Shown piece after piece: positions 1 through 6,501 of a stretch of 45,098 nucleotides of DNA. The notes under the pieces were generated by a model. It was given only the letters and a program-made list of their open reading frames with translations, did no database searches and was not told where the DNA came from. Position numbers and translations under genes: made by a program. Location of the stretch: assembly GCA_002790095.1 (NCBI GenBank), contig PFUL01000056.1, positions 1-45,098 on the forward strand, written 5' to 3'. Origin of the DNA: Elusimicrobia bacterium CG_4_9_14_3_um_filter_62_55. Its GTDB lineage: Bacteria; Elusimicrobiota; Elusimicrobia; UBA1565. How positions within the stretch are numbered: position 1 is the stretch's first letter; each line of letters starts with the position of its first letter.

Positions 1-363
1 AGCGAGGGCCGGAACGTCCCGGAGCAGGTAGTCCGAGAAAGTCCAGTCAAAAGCGCTTCCCGTTTCGCGGCCGCGCATCGAGCCCAAAAAAACGCGCCAG
101 CCGCGCGCGCAGAGCCAGCGCGCCAAACTCGGCCCATGAGGATGCAGATCGAAGGTATTCGCGCGCGAACCCAAACCGTGCTGCAGATAGACCGTTCCTT
201 TCGCGGCGACGGTCGGAGTATATTCATCGAGGGCGAGCCGATGGCCGTCCCCCGCGGCCGCGAAGCGGCGCTTCGGCGGAGGATCCGGACGGCGCGACCG
301 CACCCAGCACTCGGCCGCGCCCGCGATGATCGCCCCGCCGGCGAGCCATTTCCAAAGCCTCAT
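1..363 (-). CDS. alpha/beta hydrolase (lipase-like), 3' part cut off by window edge
   Basis: The visible 121 residues start at an ATG that overlaps the stop of the yciH-like gene as ATGA, so the two are translationally coupled. After a short hydrophobic N-terminus (LAGGAIIAGAAE), which is a possible signal anchor, comes YLQHGLGSRANTF, the oxyanion-hole HG region of the alpha/beta hydrolase fold. SLARWLCARGWRVFLGSMRG and FDWTFSDYLLRDVPAL follow, and both patterns closely match the acid lipase/AB-hydrolase lipase family, in which HG, GYDVWLGN-RG and the D-DLPA motif occur in this order. The nucleophile elbow GxSxG and the Asp/His of the triad would lie beyond the left edge. The family assignment is good; the substrate (lipid ester or other) is unknown. 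It is last in a four-gene operon with a rhomboid-like protein. Confidence 0.75.
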   Translation of the reverse strand, partial: MRLWKWLAGGAIIAGAAECWVRSRRPDPPPKRRFAAAGDGHRLALDEYTPTVAAKGTVYLQHGLGSRANTFDLHPHGPSLARWLCARGWRVFLGSMRGRETGSAFDWTFSDYLLRDVPALA

Positions 364-692
364 CCTCCGATCCTCTTTACGCGGTAGCCGTCCTTTTCCA
401 ATTCGGTTTGAAGCGCATCACGCCGATCTCCTTGAAGTTCCAAGACCCCGTCCTTAATCGTCCCGCCGCATCCAAAGCGTTTCTTGAATCGGCTGAGAAG
501 TTTCTCTTTCAGGCTCGGATGCATGTTGAGCCGCTCGATGCGCGTGACGCCGCTGCCTTTCGCGCCTCGTTGAAAGAGGAGTCGGACGGGTTCCGGCTGC
601 CGCCGTTTCCCGGCGCTCGCGCAGCCGCACGGACTTTTCCGACACGCCGCGCAAAAGTTCGGATCGCTCGAGTAGACGGGCGCGTCACTCAT
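360..692 (-). CDS. yciH: SUI1/eIF1-family translation factor (YciH-like)
   Basis: 110 residues. The N-terminal third carries four Cys (CAAC, CGC), a probable small zinc site. The rest is a SUI1 domain: basic GAKGSGVTRIERL, then LKEKLLSRFKKRFGCGGTIKDG and LELQGDRRDALQTELEKDGYRVKRIGG, the typical end of bacterial YciH/archaeal aIF1 proteins. The family resembles eukaryotic eIF1, which checks start-codon selection on the small ribosomal subunit; the bacterial role is poorly defined. The ATG start overlaps the end of the PH-domain gene by 8 bp and the stop overlaps the next ATG by 4 bp. A YciH homologue is worth noting in a genome with many apparently leaderless starts, since YciH has been linked to initiation fidelity; that connection is inference. 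Confidence 0.88.
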   Translation of the reverse strand: MSDAPVYSSDPNFCAACRKSPCGCASAGKRRQPEPVRLLFQRGAKGSGVTRIERLNMHPSLKEKLLSRFKKRFGCGGTIKDGVLELQGDRRDALQTELEKDGYRVKRIGG

Positions 693-1167
693 TTCCGCCC
701 GCCTCCGCGGCGGGTCTTTTTGCGGCGCCCAAACGCGCTTGTCGGACGCGTTCCTTCAACGCATCGGCGTTCTTGATCCCCTCGAAGCGAACCTCGATGC
801 CGTCCCCGCCGGCCGAGGCGATCCCGACGGAGCCGATGCCGCACAGGCGGTCGAAGAAGCTCTGCTCCAGGACGATGTTGCGAATGTCGGAGATCTCAAC
901 CTCATCGACGCGCTTGGACAACAATCCGGTCCGGGCGATGACGCGCTGATCGCTGAGGGTGTAGCGAACGCCCCATCGCGCCGCCGCGGCCGAGAGATAG
1001 GCGACCGCCGCGAGAGCGGCGGCGGGGGCGATCCAGCGGCTTTGCCCGGTCCACCAAAGGGCGCCGATCAGCGCCAGGCTTAAATCGCCGATGAGAAGCC
1101 TCGGCCACCAGTTCCAAAAACTCGGCCGCTCGGTCCAGAGAATGCGCTCAGGCGATTGGGCGCTCAC
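685..1167 (-). CDS. bacterial PH-domain (bPH2/YdbS-like) membrane protein
   Basis: 160 residues. Two adjacent membrane segments (LLIGDLSLALIGALWW and WIAPAAALAAVAYLSAAAA) are followed by a domain with RYTLSDQRVIARTGLLSKRVDEVEISDIRNIVLEQSFFDRLCGIGSVGIASAGGDG. The TL-x-RVI-x-GL-x-V-E-I-DI-x-QSF-R-G-G-V-I series is characteristic of the bPH2 domain (formerly DUF304) of YdbS/YdbT-type proteins. These sit in the inner membrane with the PH domain in the cytoplasm; function is generally unknown. The GTG start overlaps the upstream rhomboid-like stop as GTGA. The C-terminal tail is Ala-rich and disordered. Confidence 0.82.
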   Translation of the reverse strand: MSAQSPERILWTERPSFWNWWPRLLIGDLSLALIGALWWTGQSRWIAPAAALAAVAYLSAAAARWGVRYTLSDQRVIARTGLLSKRVDEVEISDIRNIVLEQSFFDRLCGIGSVGIASAGGDGIEVRFEGIKNADALKERVRQARLGAAKRPAAEAGGNE

Positions 1168-1823
1168 CGGTCGTCCTTAAACGCGTCCCCGTATTTCCGT
1201 CGATTCCGACGGATTTTCCACCAGTTGAGGACGCCTCGAAGATGGTCTTCCCCGAAAAAGACCGCGTAGCCGAGCAGTCCTCCGGACAAAGCGGCGCGGA
1301 CTTCCCAGGTTCCGGTCAGAAACGAGAACGCAATCGTCGCCCACGTGAGCCAGGCGAGCCATTTGACCTTGACCGGCAGGATGAAGAACAGAAGCAATTC
1401 GAAATCGGGGTAAAGCGCCGCGAAGGCGAGAAAAATCGTCGCATTCAAGGTGAGGTTCGAGAGCCCGACGCCCATCACGAGCGAGGCCGCGACGGTGGCC
1501 GCGGCGCCGATGCCGTAGAACATCGTGAATTTGAATTCGCCCCACTCGTTGTCGAGGGCTTGGGCGTACATCCAGAGCAAATAGAGCCAAAGCAGCATAA
1601 ACAGCGGACTCAGACGCGGGGGAAGGAACAGGAAGGTAAAGACGCGCCACCATTCTCCCCGCGCGATCAAGGAGGGCTCCAAAACGAGAAGCGCGGGAAA
1701 CTCGGGCTTGACTTGGGAGAGAGCCCAGATCGCGGCGTTCATGCCGACGATAAACAGGGCCGGGTTCGGCACGCCCCAGTCCCCGAAGCGGCGCTCCATC
1801 CGATCGATCCATCGCGGGCTCAT
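1164..1823 (-). CDS. rhomboid-fold membrane protein lacking the catalytic Ser motif
   Basis: 219 residues with about six hydrophobic segments. Rhomboid landmarks are present: GEWWRVFTFLFLP (residues 56-68, first loop), LDNEWGEFKFTMFY (about 90-103) and a final segment with a Gly-rich GGLLGYAVFFG. At the place of the active-site GxSG the protein reads NLTLNATIFLAFAALYPD (about 123-140), so the nucleophilic Ser and its Gly neighbours are missing, and no His stands in the last membrane segment. It therefore looks like a pseudoprotease (Derlin/iRhom-like) that may bind or chaperone membrane proteins rather than cleave them. It is the first gene of a four-gene operon. A TAGAAT hexamer ends 6 nt before the ATG, suggesting a leaderless message. 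Confidence 0.78.
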   Translation of the reverse strand: MSPRWIDRMERRFGDWGVPNPALFIVGMNAAIWALSQVKPEFPALLVLEPSLIARGEWWRVFTFLFLPPRLSPLFMLLWLYLLWMYAQALDNEWGEFKFTMFYGIGAAATVAASLVMGVGLSNLTLNATIFLAFAALYPDFELLLFFILPVKVKWLAWLTWATIAFSFLTGTWEVRAALSGGLLGYAVFFGEDHLRGVLNWWKIRRNRRKYGDAFKDDR

Positions 1824-1829
1824 GCGGGT

Positions 1830-1835
1830 ATTCTA
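1830..1835 (-). promoter_or_regulatory. -10 box of rhomboid-like operon, 6 nt before ATG
   Basis: On the minus strand TAGAAT is followed by six bases and then the ATG at 1823. With the usual 6-7 nt from -10 to the start site, transcription would begin at or next to the A of ATG, giving a leaderless mRNA. No good -35 is visible. The same spacing recurs at several other genes in the window. Confidence 0.5.
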
Positions 1836-1894
1836 TCATTCACGATCCTGGCGGGTCCCGCGGCTTTCTGTTAGAATGGACACGGGAGAAGCGA

Positions 1895-2443
1895 GTGCAG
1901 GACGAAAAAAATCTGGCCTGGATGGATCTCGAGATGACCGGTCTCGACCCCGAAACCGACACGATCCTCGAGATCGCGACGATCGTGACCGATTATCGCC
2001 TCAACGTCATCGAGGAAGGTCCGGTGTTCGCGATCCGTCACTCGAAAGAGGATCTCGACGCAATGGATCCGTGGTGCGTCGAGCACCACGGGCAATCGGG
2101 ACTGACAAAACGCTGCGTGGAGTCCGAGATATCTCTCGACCGGGCGGAGATCGAGACCCTCCACTTCCTTCGCAAGTACTGCCCGGAAGCAAAAATCCCG
2201 CTATGCGGCAACTCGATCCACCAGGATCGCCGCTTTCTCGTCAAGTACATGCCGCGGCTCAACGACTACCTGCACTACCGGATCGTCGATGTCAGTTCGG
2301 TGAAGGAGGTCGTCGAGCGCTGGTACCCGTCGGAATTCGAACCGATGACCAAGAAGAAAAGCCACCTCGCCCTCGACGACGTCCGCGAATCGATCGAAGA
2401 ACTGAAGCGCTACCGGGACCGATTCTTCCGCCCCCTCCCCTAA
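1895..2443 (+). CDS. orn: oligoribonuclease (3'-5' exoribonuclease of nanoRNAs)
   Basis: 182 residues, the usual length for Orn. The DEDDh exonuclease motifs are in order: WMDLEMTGLDPETDTILEIA (Exo I with DxE), CGNSIHQDRRFL (Exo II, N-S-x-x-x-DR-F) and HLALDDVRESIEELKRYR (Exo III, H-x4-D). Orn is a soluble homodimer that degrades 2-5 nt RNAs, including the pGpG left from cyclic-di-GMP turnover. The start chosen is GTG, with GGGAGAA about 6 nt upstream and a TAGAAT hexamer at 1872-1877. The TAA stop is the first three bases of a 33-bp palindrome. The gene stands alone, divergent from the rhomboid-like operon. Confidence 0.95.
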   Translation: MQDEKNLAWMDLEMTGLDPETDTILEIATIVTDYRLNVIEEGPVFAIRHSKEDLDAMDPWCVEHHGQSGLTKRCVESEISLDRAEIETLHFLRKYCPEAKIPLCGNSIHQDRRFLVKYMPRLNDYLHYRIVDVSSVKEVVERWYPSEFEPMTKKKSHLALDDVRESIEELKRYRDRFFRPLP

Positions 2444-2473
2444 TTTTACCGGGGTCAGACCCCCGTAAAATTA
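2441..2473. repeat. 33-bp palindrome spanning the stop codons of two convergent genes
   Basis: Left arm TAATTTTAC-C-GGGGTC and right arm GACCCC-C-GTAAAATTA are complementary around a central A except for one C/C mismatch. The first three bases are the TAA of orn and the last three, read on the other strand, are the TAA of the zinc protein gene. The GGGGTC-A-GACCCC core flanked by TTTTAC/GTAAAA looks like REP-type palindromes mobilised by TnpA-REP/RAYT proteins. It lacks a T-run after the GC stem, so it is not a classical intrinsic terminator, though it may block convergent polymerases or protect mRNA 3' ends. Confidence 0.8.
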
Positions 2474-2803
2474 GTTGTGGCTGCCGCGGCGGGTCGTTTC
2501 GTGCCCGGGGAGTCCCTCGCACTGGCACCAGGCGGGATGGGGGTCGCCGGCCTTCCAGCCGGGTACCTGATCTTCCAGATTCGAGATCACCCAGCATTTG
2601 TAGCAGAGCTTCATGCGGTTGATGGGGCGGTCCTCACCGCAACGGCGGCAGGTTCCGTCTTTGGGAGGGGTGCGCTGCTTGAGCTTATCGAGATCGAGGT
2701 CCTCGTCGCCGTCTTTCTTCTCGGCGGTTTCCTCTTCGGTTCGGGCCGAGCCGAGGATTTCGGCGAGCAATTCGTCTCCGGTGACTTTTGTTTCCGTGGT
2801 CAT
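2471..2803 (-). CDS. small zinc-binding protein of unknown function, coupled to ispG
   Basis: 110 residues. I do not recognise the family. Residues 1-45 are acidic and probably helical or disordered (EEETAEKKDGDEDLDLDKL). Then come C52-x2-C55, C67-x2-C70 (CRRC, CYKC), a zinc ribbon or knuckle, and a second cluster C93-x-C95 with H101 (WCQCEGLPGH). The start is the ATG at 2803, which overlaps the ispG stop as ATGA and has GGAGAGG upstream; the longer frame upstream lies inside ispG and is not used. Being coupled to ispG, an Fe-S enzyme, it could be a metal-handling partner, but that is inference from position alone. Confidence 0.75.
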   Translation of the reverse strand: MTTETKVTGDELLAEILGSARTEEETAEKKDGDEDLDLDKLKQRTPPKDGTCRRCGEDRPINRMKLCYKCWVISNLEDQVPGWKAGDPHPAWCQCEGLPGHETTRRGSHN

Positions 2804-4806
2804 ATGGCCTCTCCGTTCGCGGGTTCGACCCACTTCCCGTGAGCTCGAATAAGTTCGATAAGCGCCCGATCCGAATCGGCGGTGGGGACGCCTTTTTGGA
2901 CGCATTCTTTCCCGACGTACAAATTGATTTTCCCCGGGGCTCCGCCGACATAGCCGAAATCGGCGTCCGCCATCTCACCCGGGCCGTTTACGATGCAGCC
3001 CATAATTGCGATTTTCACGCCCTTCAGGTGTCCTGTCTGCGATTTGATGCGTTCGGTCGTTTTCTGGAGATCGAACAGCGTCCGGCCGCAGGAGGGGCAG
3101 GAGACGTACTCGGTCTTGGTGATGCGTACGCCCGCGGCCTGGAGGACGTTGTAGGCGAAGCGCAGGGCGTCTTTCGGCTTGTCTTGCGAGAGAATCTGGA
3201 CGCTGTCTCCGAGACCGTCGCAGAGCGCGGCGCCGAGGAGGACGGCGGCGTCGAGGCCTTCCCGCGATGCCTTCAGGTGCAGGGGCGTTTTGGAGCCGGC
3301 GTGCGCGAGCGCCGCGGCCAGACGCCGGGTCTCGTGAAGCGAGGAGCGTTGTGGGTCGGACGCTAAAGAGACGACGCAGGCGACGCCCGCCGCGCGGCAG
3401 GCCCGTTCGCCGAGGAGGACTCCCTCCACCGTTTCGGATTCAATCAACAGCGGGGTCTGCGTTTCAAGCGCCCGCGCGAGGAATCGTGCGCCGACTTCCC
3501 GGTCGAACCCGTCGCTCCAAACGGCCATGTCCAGATCGGGGAGGGCGTCTTCCCACGGCGCGTGCGGGTCGGAAAACCTGCCGAGGAAGGCGAGGCGGGA
3601 TGTCTCACCGGCGAGGAGGGACTTCGCTTCGCGAAGCGCGAGCAAGTCCTCGTCCGAGGAGATCGTCCATTCGAGAATTTCGGGTTCCAGCGCCTGCGGG
3701 GCCTGCAATTGCGCTTCGAGAAACGCCAGGATCTCGTCGCCGGGCGCTTTCCAGCGGGTGATCACGCGCACCGGGTGGACCCCTCCGAGACGGAAGGGAC
3801 CGACCTTCACCGAGTCGGTGTCGCGGCGCTTGTAGTCGAAGCAGTTCTCGATGTAGGGAAGGCCGGGATTCGGCGTATAGACCTTGGGAGGCGCGTCCGC
3901 CGCGTACGGCGCGGCGAGATCGCGGCACACCGGAATCTCGAATTCGGGGTCTTCCGTCAGGGAGACGCGGATCGTGTCTCCGATGCCGTCCTCAAGCAGG
4001 CTGCCGATGCCGACGGCCGATTTAACGCGGCCGTCTTCCCCGTTCCCGGCTTCGGTGACGCCGAGGTGGAACGGGTACTCCATGCCGAGCGCGGCCATTC
4101 GCGCGGCGAGCAGGCGATACGCCGCGATCATGATCTTCGGATTCGACGCCTTCATCGACAGAATAATATCGTAAAAATCGTTCTTCTCGCAGATGCGAAC
4201 GAATTCAAGCGCCGACTCGACCATCCCCAGGGGACTGTCCCCGTAGCGGTTCATAATGCGGTCGGAAAGCGAGCCGTGATTGGTTCCGATCCGAAGCGCC
4301 CGGCCGAGGCGCTTGAGCTTCTCCACCAACGGCGTGAATCGCTCTTCGATGCGTCCGAGTTCGGCGTGGTACTCGGGTTCGGTGTATTCGCGCACGGTGA
4401 AGCGCTTGGAGTCCACAAAATTTCCAGGATTGATCCGCACCTTCTCGACAAACTCCGCGGCGGCCATCGCGGCTGCGGGGTCGAAATGAATATCGGCGAC
4501 GAGGGGGACGCGGCAACCGGAGTCGTCGAGTGCCTTCCGGATGGTCTCGAGAGCGCGGGCCGCCCTCACCGTCGGGGCCGTGATCCTCACGATTTCGCAG
4601 CCGGCCTCGACCATGCGCAGGGCCTGAGCGACGGTCGCCGCCGTATCCAGCGTATCGGTCGTCGTCATCGACTGGAGGCGGAGGGGGTAGGACCCGCCGA
4701 CGAGGACGGAGCCGACCGCCACGACGCGGGTCCGACGGCGTTCGCGGCGGTACGGGTCACCTACGTGCGAATTAGGGGCGGTTTTGGCTTCCAGAACAGG
4801 GGCCAT
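2800..4806 (-). CDS. ispG: 4-hydroxy-3-methylbut-2-enyl diphosphate synthase, long form with insertion domain
   Basis: 668 residues, against about 370 in E. coli. IspG (GcpE) converts methylerythritol cyclodiphosphate to HMBPP in the MEP pathway using a [4Fe-4S] cluster. The N-terminal TIM barrel is recognised by RLQSMTTTDTLDT and PLVADIHFDPAAAMAAAE. The C-terminal cluster domain has C570-x2-C573 (SCPSCGRTLFDL), C604 (IMGCIVNGPGEM) and the catalytic Glu at 611, with E. coli-like spacing. Between the two domains lie about 250 extra residues (roughly 300-560) corresponding to the second barrel-like domain of the plant, Bacteroidetes and Chlamydia enzymes. The promoter has an extended -10 TGATATACT at 4819-4827, leaving a leader of only about 5 nt. 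The other MEP genes here, dxs and ispH, are at 19.9-22.8 kb. Confidence 0.96.
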   Translation of the reverse strand: MAPVLEAKTAPNSHVGDPYRRERRRTRVVAVGSVLVGGSYPLRLQSMTTTDTLDTAATVAQALRMVEAGCEIVRITAPTVRAARALETIRKALDDSGCRVPLVADIHFDPAAAMAAAEFVEKVRINPGNFVDSKRFTVREYTEPEYHAELGRIEERFTPLVEKLKRLGRALRIGTNHGSLSDRIMNRYGDSPLGMVESALEFVRICEKNDFYDIILSMKASNPKIMIAAYRLLAARMAALGMEYPFHLGVTEAGNGEDGRVKSAVGIGSLLEDGIGDTIRVSLTEDPEFEIPVCRDLAAPYAADAPPKVYTPNPGLPYIENCFDYKRRDTDSVKVGPFRLGGVHPVRVITRWKAPGDEILAFLEAQLQAPQALEPEILEWTISSDEDLLALREAKSLLAGETSRLAFLGRFSDPHAPWEDALPDLDMAVWSDGFDREVGARFLARALETQTPLLIESETVEGVLLGERACRAAGVACVVSLASDPQRSSLHETRRLAAALAHAGSKTPLHLKASREGLDAAVLLGAALCDGLGDSVQILSQDKPKDALRFAYNVLQAAGVRITKTEYVSCPSCGRTLFDLQKTTERIKSQTGHLKGVKIAIMGCIVNGPGEMADADFGYVGGAPGKINLYVGKECVQKGVPTADSDRALIELIRAHGKWVEPANGEAI

Positions 4807-4818
4807 AAGACGTACATC

Positions 4819-4827
4819 AGTATATCA
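4819..4827 (-). promoter_or_regulatory. extended -10 promoter of ispG
   Basis: On the minus strand the sequence TGATATACT is a TGn extended -10 followed after 12 nt by the ispG ATG. No clear -35 stands 17 nt upstream, as is usual for extended -10 promoters. The predicted leader is about 5 nt with no Shine-Dalgarno sequence. Confidence 0.55.
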
Positions 4828-4917
4828 AATTTAACAATTCCGTACTTGATAAACCGGGATTCGAAGGCATCCTAGTGGAGGTTCCGTTCTGGACGCGGCG
4901 AACGGAAGGGAGAGGCG

Positions 4918-5451
4918 ATGCTTCGGGCTTGTCTAATTTTATTCGCATTTATAATTGTTTATTGCGCTTCTAGTTCCTCGGCGAGGATGACCGGCGCCGG
5001 CTTCAATCTCGCCAATACCGAGTTCAACGCTGCCGGCGACGGCACCGTCGCCGCGGACGGGACCACGAAACTTATCGGGCGGCTCGGCGTCACGTCGGTC
5101 ACGAAAATGAGCGGGGGCGGCTTCGAATTGGGCCCCGGCGTGATCGCCTCTCAGCGGCCGGCGCAGACCGAGGTCGGAAGCGCCCATGCCTTTCCCGTTC
5201 CGTTCATCCCGGCGAACGGGGACCGTGAAATCGTCTTTACGCGCCTGCCGGCGCGCGCGACAATCCGGATTTTTACGATTTCCGGAGAACTCGTAAAGAA
5301 GATCGAGAAGCAAAGTGCCGCAACCGATCGCGTCTCCTGGTTTCCGGTCGCCAACGAACGGGGAAATCCCGTCGCAAGCGGCGTCTACCTTTGGGTCGCC
5401 GAAGACTCCGGGAAAAAGACAAAAATCGGCAAACTCATGATCATTAAATAA
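4918..5451 (+). CDS. small secreted protein with FlgD/type IX-like C-terminal domain
   Basis: 177 residues. The N-terminal hydrophobic stretch LILFAFIIVYCASS is a signal peptide. A short middle part (residues about 23-80) is Gly/Thr rich. Residues about 90-177 form a compact beta-sandwich of the FlgD-Ig/type A sorting-domain kind: FPVPFIPANGDREIVFTRLP, then ATIRIFTISGELVKKIE, then a Trp, then NPVASGVYLWVA and a final GKLMIIK. Such domains usually sit at the end of large secreted proteins; here the domain forms most of the protein. The start has GGGAGAGGCG just upstream. The gene lies 14 bp before a PorV-like gene, and PorV is the shuttle that handles CTD proteins in type IX secretion, so the pair may form a secretion/attachment module. 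Exact role unknown. Confidence 0.75.
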   Translation: MLRACLILFAFIIVYCASSSSARMTGAGFNLANTEFNAAGDGTVAADGTTKLIGRLGVTSVTKMSGGGFELGPGVIASQRPAQTEVGSAHAFPVPFIPANGDREIVFTRLPARATIRIFTISGELVKKIEKQSAATDRVSWFPVANERGNPVASGVYLWVAEDSGKKTKIGKLMIIK

Positions 5452-5465
5452 CCGGAAAAGAACCC

Positions 5466-6482
5466 GTGCGCGCTCTTCTCGTCTTTACCTCCGCGGTTTT
5501 CCTGGCTTCCCCGGCGTTCGCCATCAAGGGGCCCGGAACGACGTCGGCTAATTTCTTGAAGATCGGGGTCGGCGCGCGCCCGGTTGCCTTGGGCGAGGCG
5601 TACACCGCGTTGGCCGAGGACGTCAACGCGATTTACTACAACCCGGCGGGCTTGGCGTTTCTTCAGCGTCAGGAAGCGACGCTGATGCACAACAAATTCG
5701 TGGAGGGCGTCTCCCAGGAGTGGGCGGCCTACGCGCTTCCGACGCAAAAGTACGGCACCTACGCGCTGGGAATTCAGATGCTGCGGGTGAAGCCGTTCGA
5801 CGCCTACGACCGCTTCGACCGGCCTTCCGGGGAAGTTTCCGCGACGGATTTGGCGGCGACGATCGGCTGGGGCAAGGAGCTCGGCGCCGACCGCCGCTGG
5901 GCCTGGGGCGGCGCGGCGAAATACATCAGTTCAAAGCTGTATACCCGCCAGACGACCACTGTGGCCGCCGATTTCGGAGTGCTTCTGCGTGGTCCGGAAG
6001 ACAAGTGGCGGTATGGAGCGTCAATCCGCAATTTGGGGCGGGGGCTGAAATTCCTCGAGCAGCGCTTCGATCTGCCCGCGTCGCTTCGAGCCGGGGTTTC
6101 GTATCATACGCCGCTGGATTATCCGTTTTCCGGGTCGTATTTGACCTGGAGCGCCGAGGGGATTATGGACGTCGATCGCTACCCGACGGGCGCGGGCGGC
6201 CTTGAGTTCAGCCCGGTGAAGGAAATGACCATCCGCGTCGGGTACCGTCAAAATCAGGATTCCGGCCTTGGAATCTCGGCGGGCTTCGGATTCAGTTCTC
6301 TTGAGGCAGGATTCGTGGAAAATTACGCGTGGTGGCCGGAATTTCTGCTCGACTACGCGTTCGTCGATTACGGACCTCTTAAATATTCGCATCGCGTCAG
6401 CGTCACGATCCGCTTCGGGGGGTACAAGGGCAATACCTACGACCGAAAGGATCGCGTGCAGCACGAGTTGAAGCTGTGGTAG
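5466..6482 (+). CDS. PorV/PorQ (UPF0164)-family outer-membrane protein
   Basis: 338 residues with a cleavable signal peptide (LLVFTSAVFLASPAFA). The mature start contains TTSANFLKIGVGARPVALGEAYTALAEDVNAIYYNPAGLA, the hallmark of UPF0164/PorV proteins (G-RP-A-GEA-A-D-A-YNPAG), related to FadL-like barrels. The remainder is rich in alternating amphipathic strands and ends in an aromatic strand region, consistent with a 14-stranded barrel. In Bacteroidetes PorV binds C-terminal domains of type IX cargo; in other phyla the role is not established. GTG start chosen because the signal peptide begins there. The next gene follows after 19 bp, so the three genes 4918-9162 look co-transcribed. Confidence 0.85.
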   Translation: MRALLVFTSAVFLASPAFAIKGPGTTSANFLKIGVGARPVALGEAYTALAEDVNAIYYNPAGLAFLQRQEATLMHNKFVEGVSQEWAAYALPTQKYGTYALGIQMLRVKPFDAYDRFDRPSGEVSATDLAATIGWGKELGADRRWAWGGAAKYISSKLYTRQTTTVAADFGVLLRGPEDKWRYGASIRNLGRGLKFLEQRFDLPASLRAGVSYHTPLDYPFSGSYLTWSAEGIMDVDRYPTGAGGLEFSPVKEMTIRVGYRQNQDSGLGISAGFGFSSLEAGFVENYAWWPEFLLDYAFVDYGPLKYSHRVSVTIRFGGYKGNTYDRKDRVQHELKLW

Positions 6483-6501
6483 GAATTTCGCGGAGGAAGT
6501 T

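Noticed and set aside
2441-2473. Palindrome as a standard intrinsic terminator
   Set aside because: The T-run precedes and an A-run follows the GC stem on both strands, so no U tract follows the hairpin.
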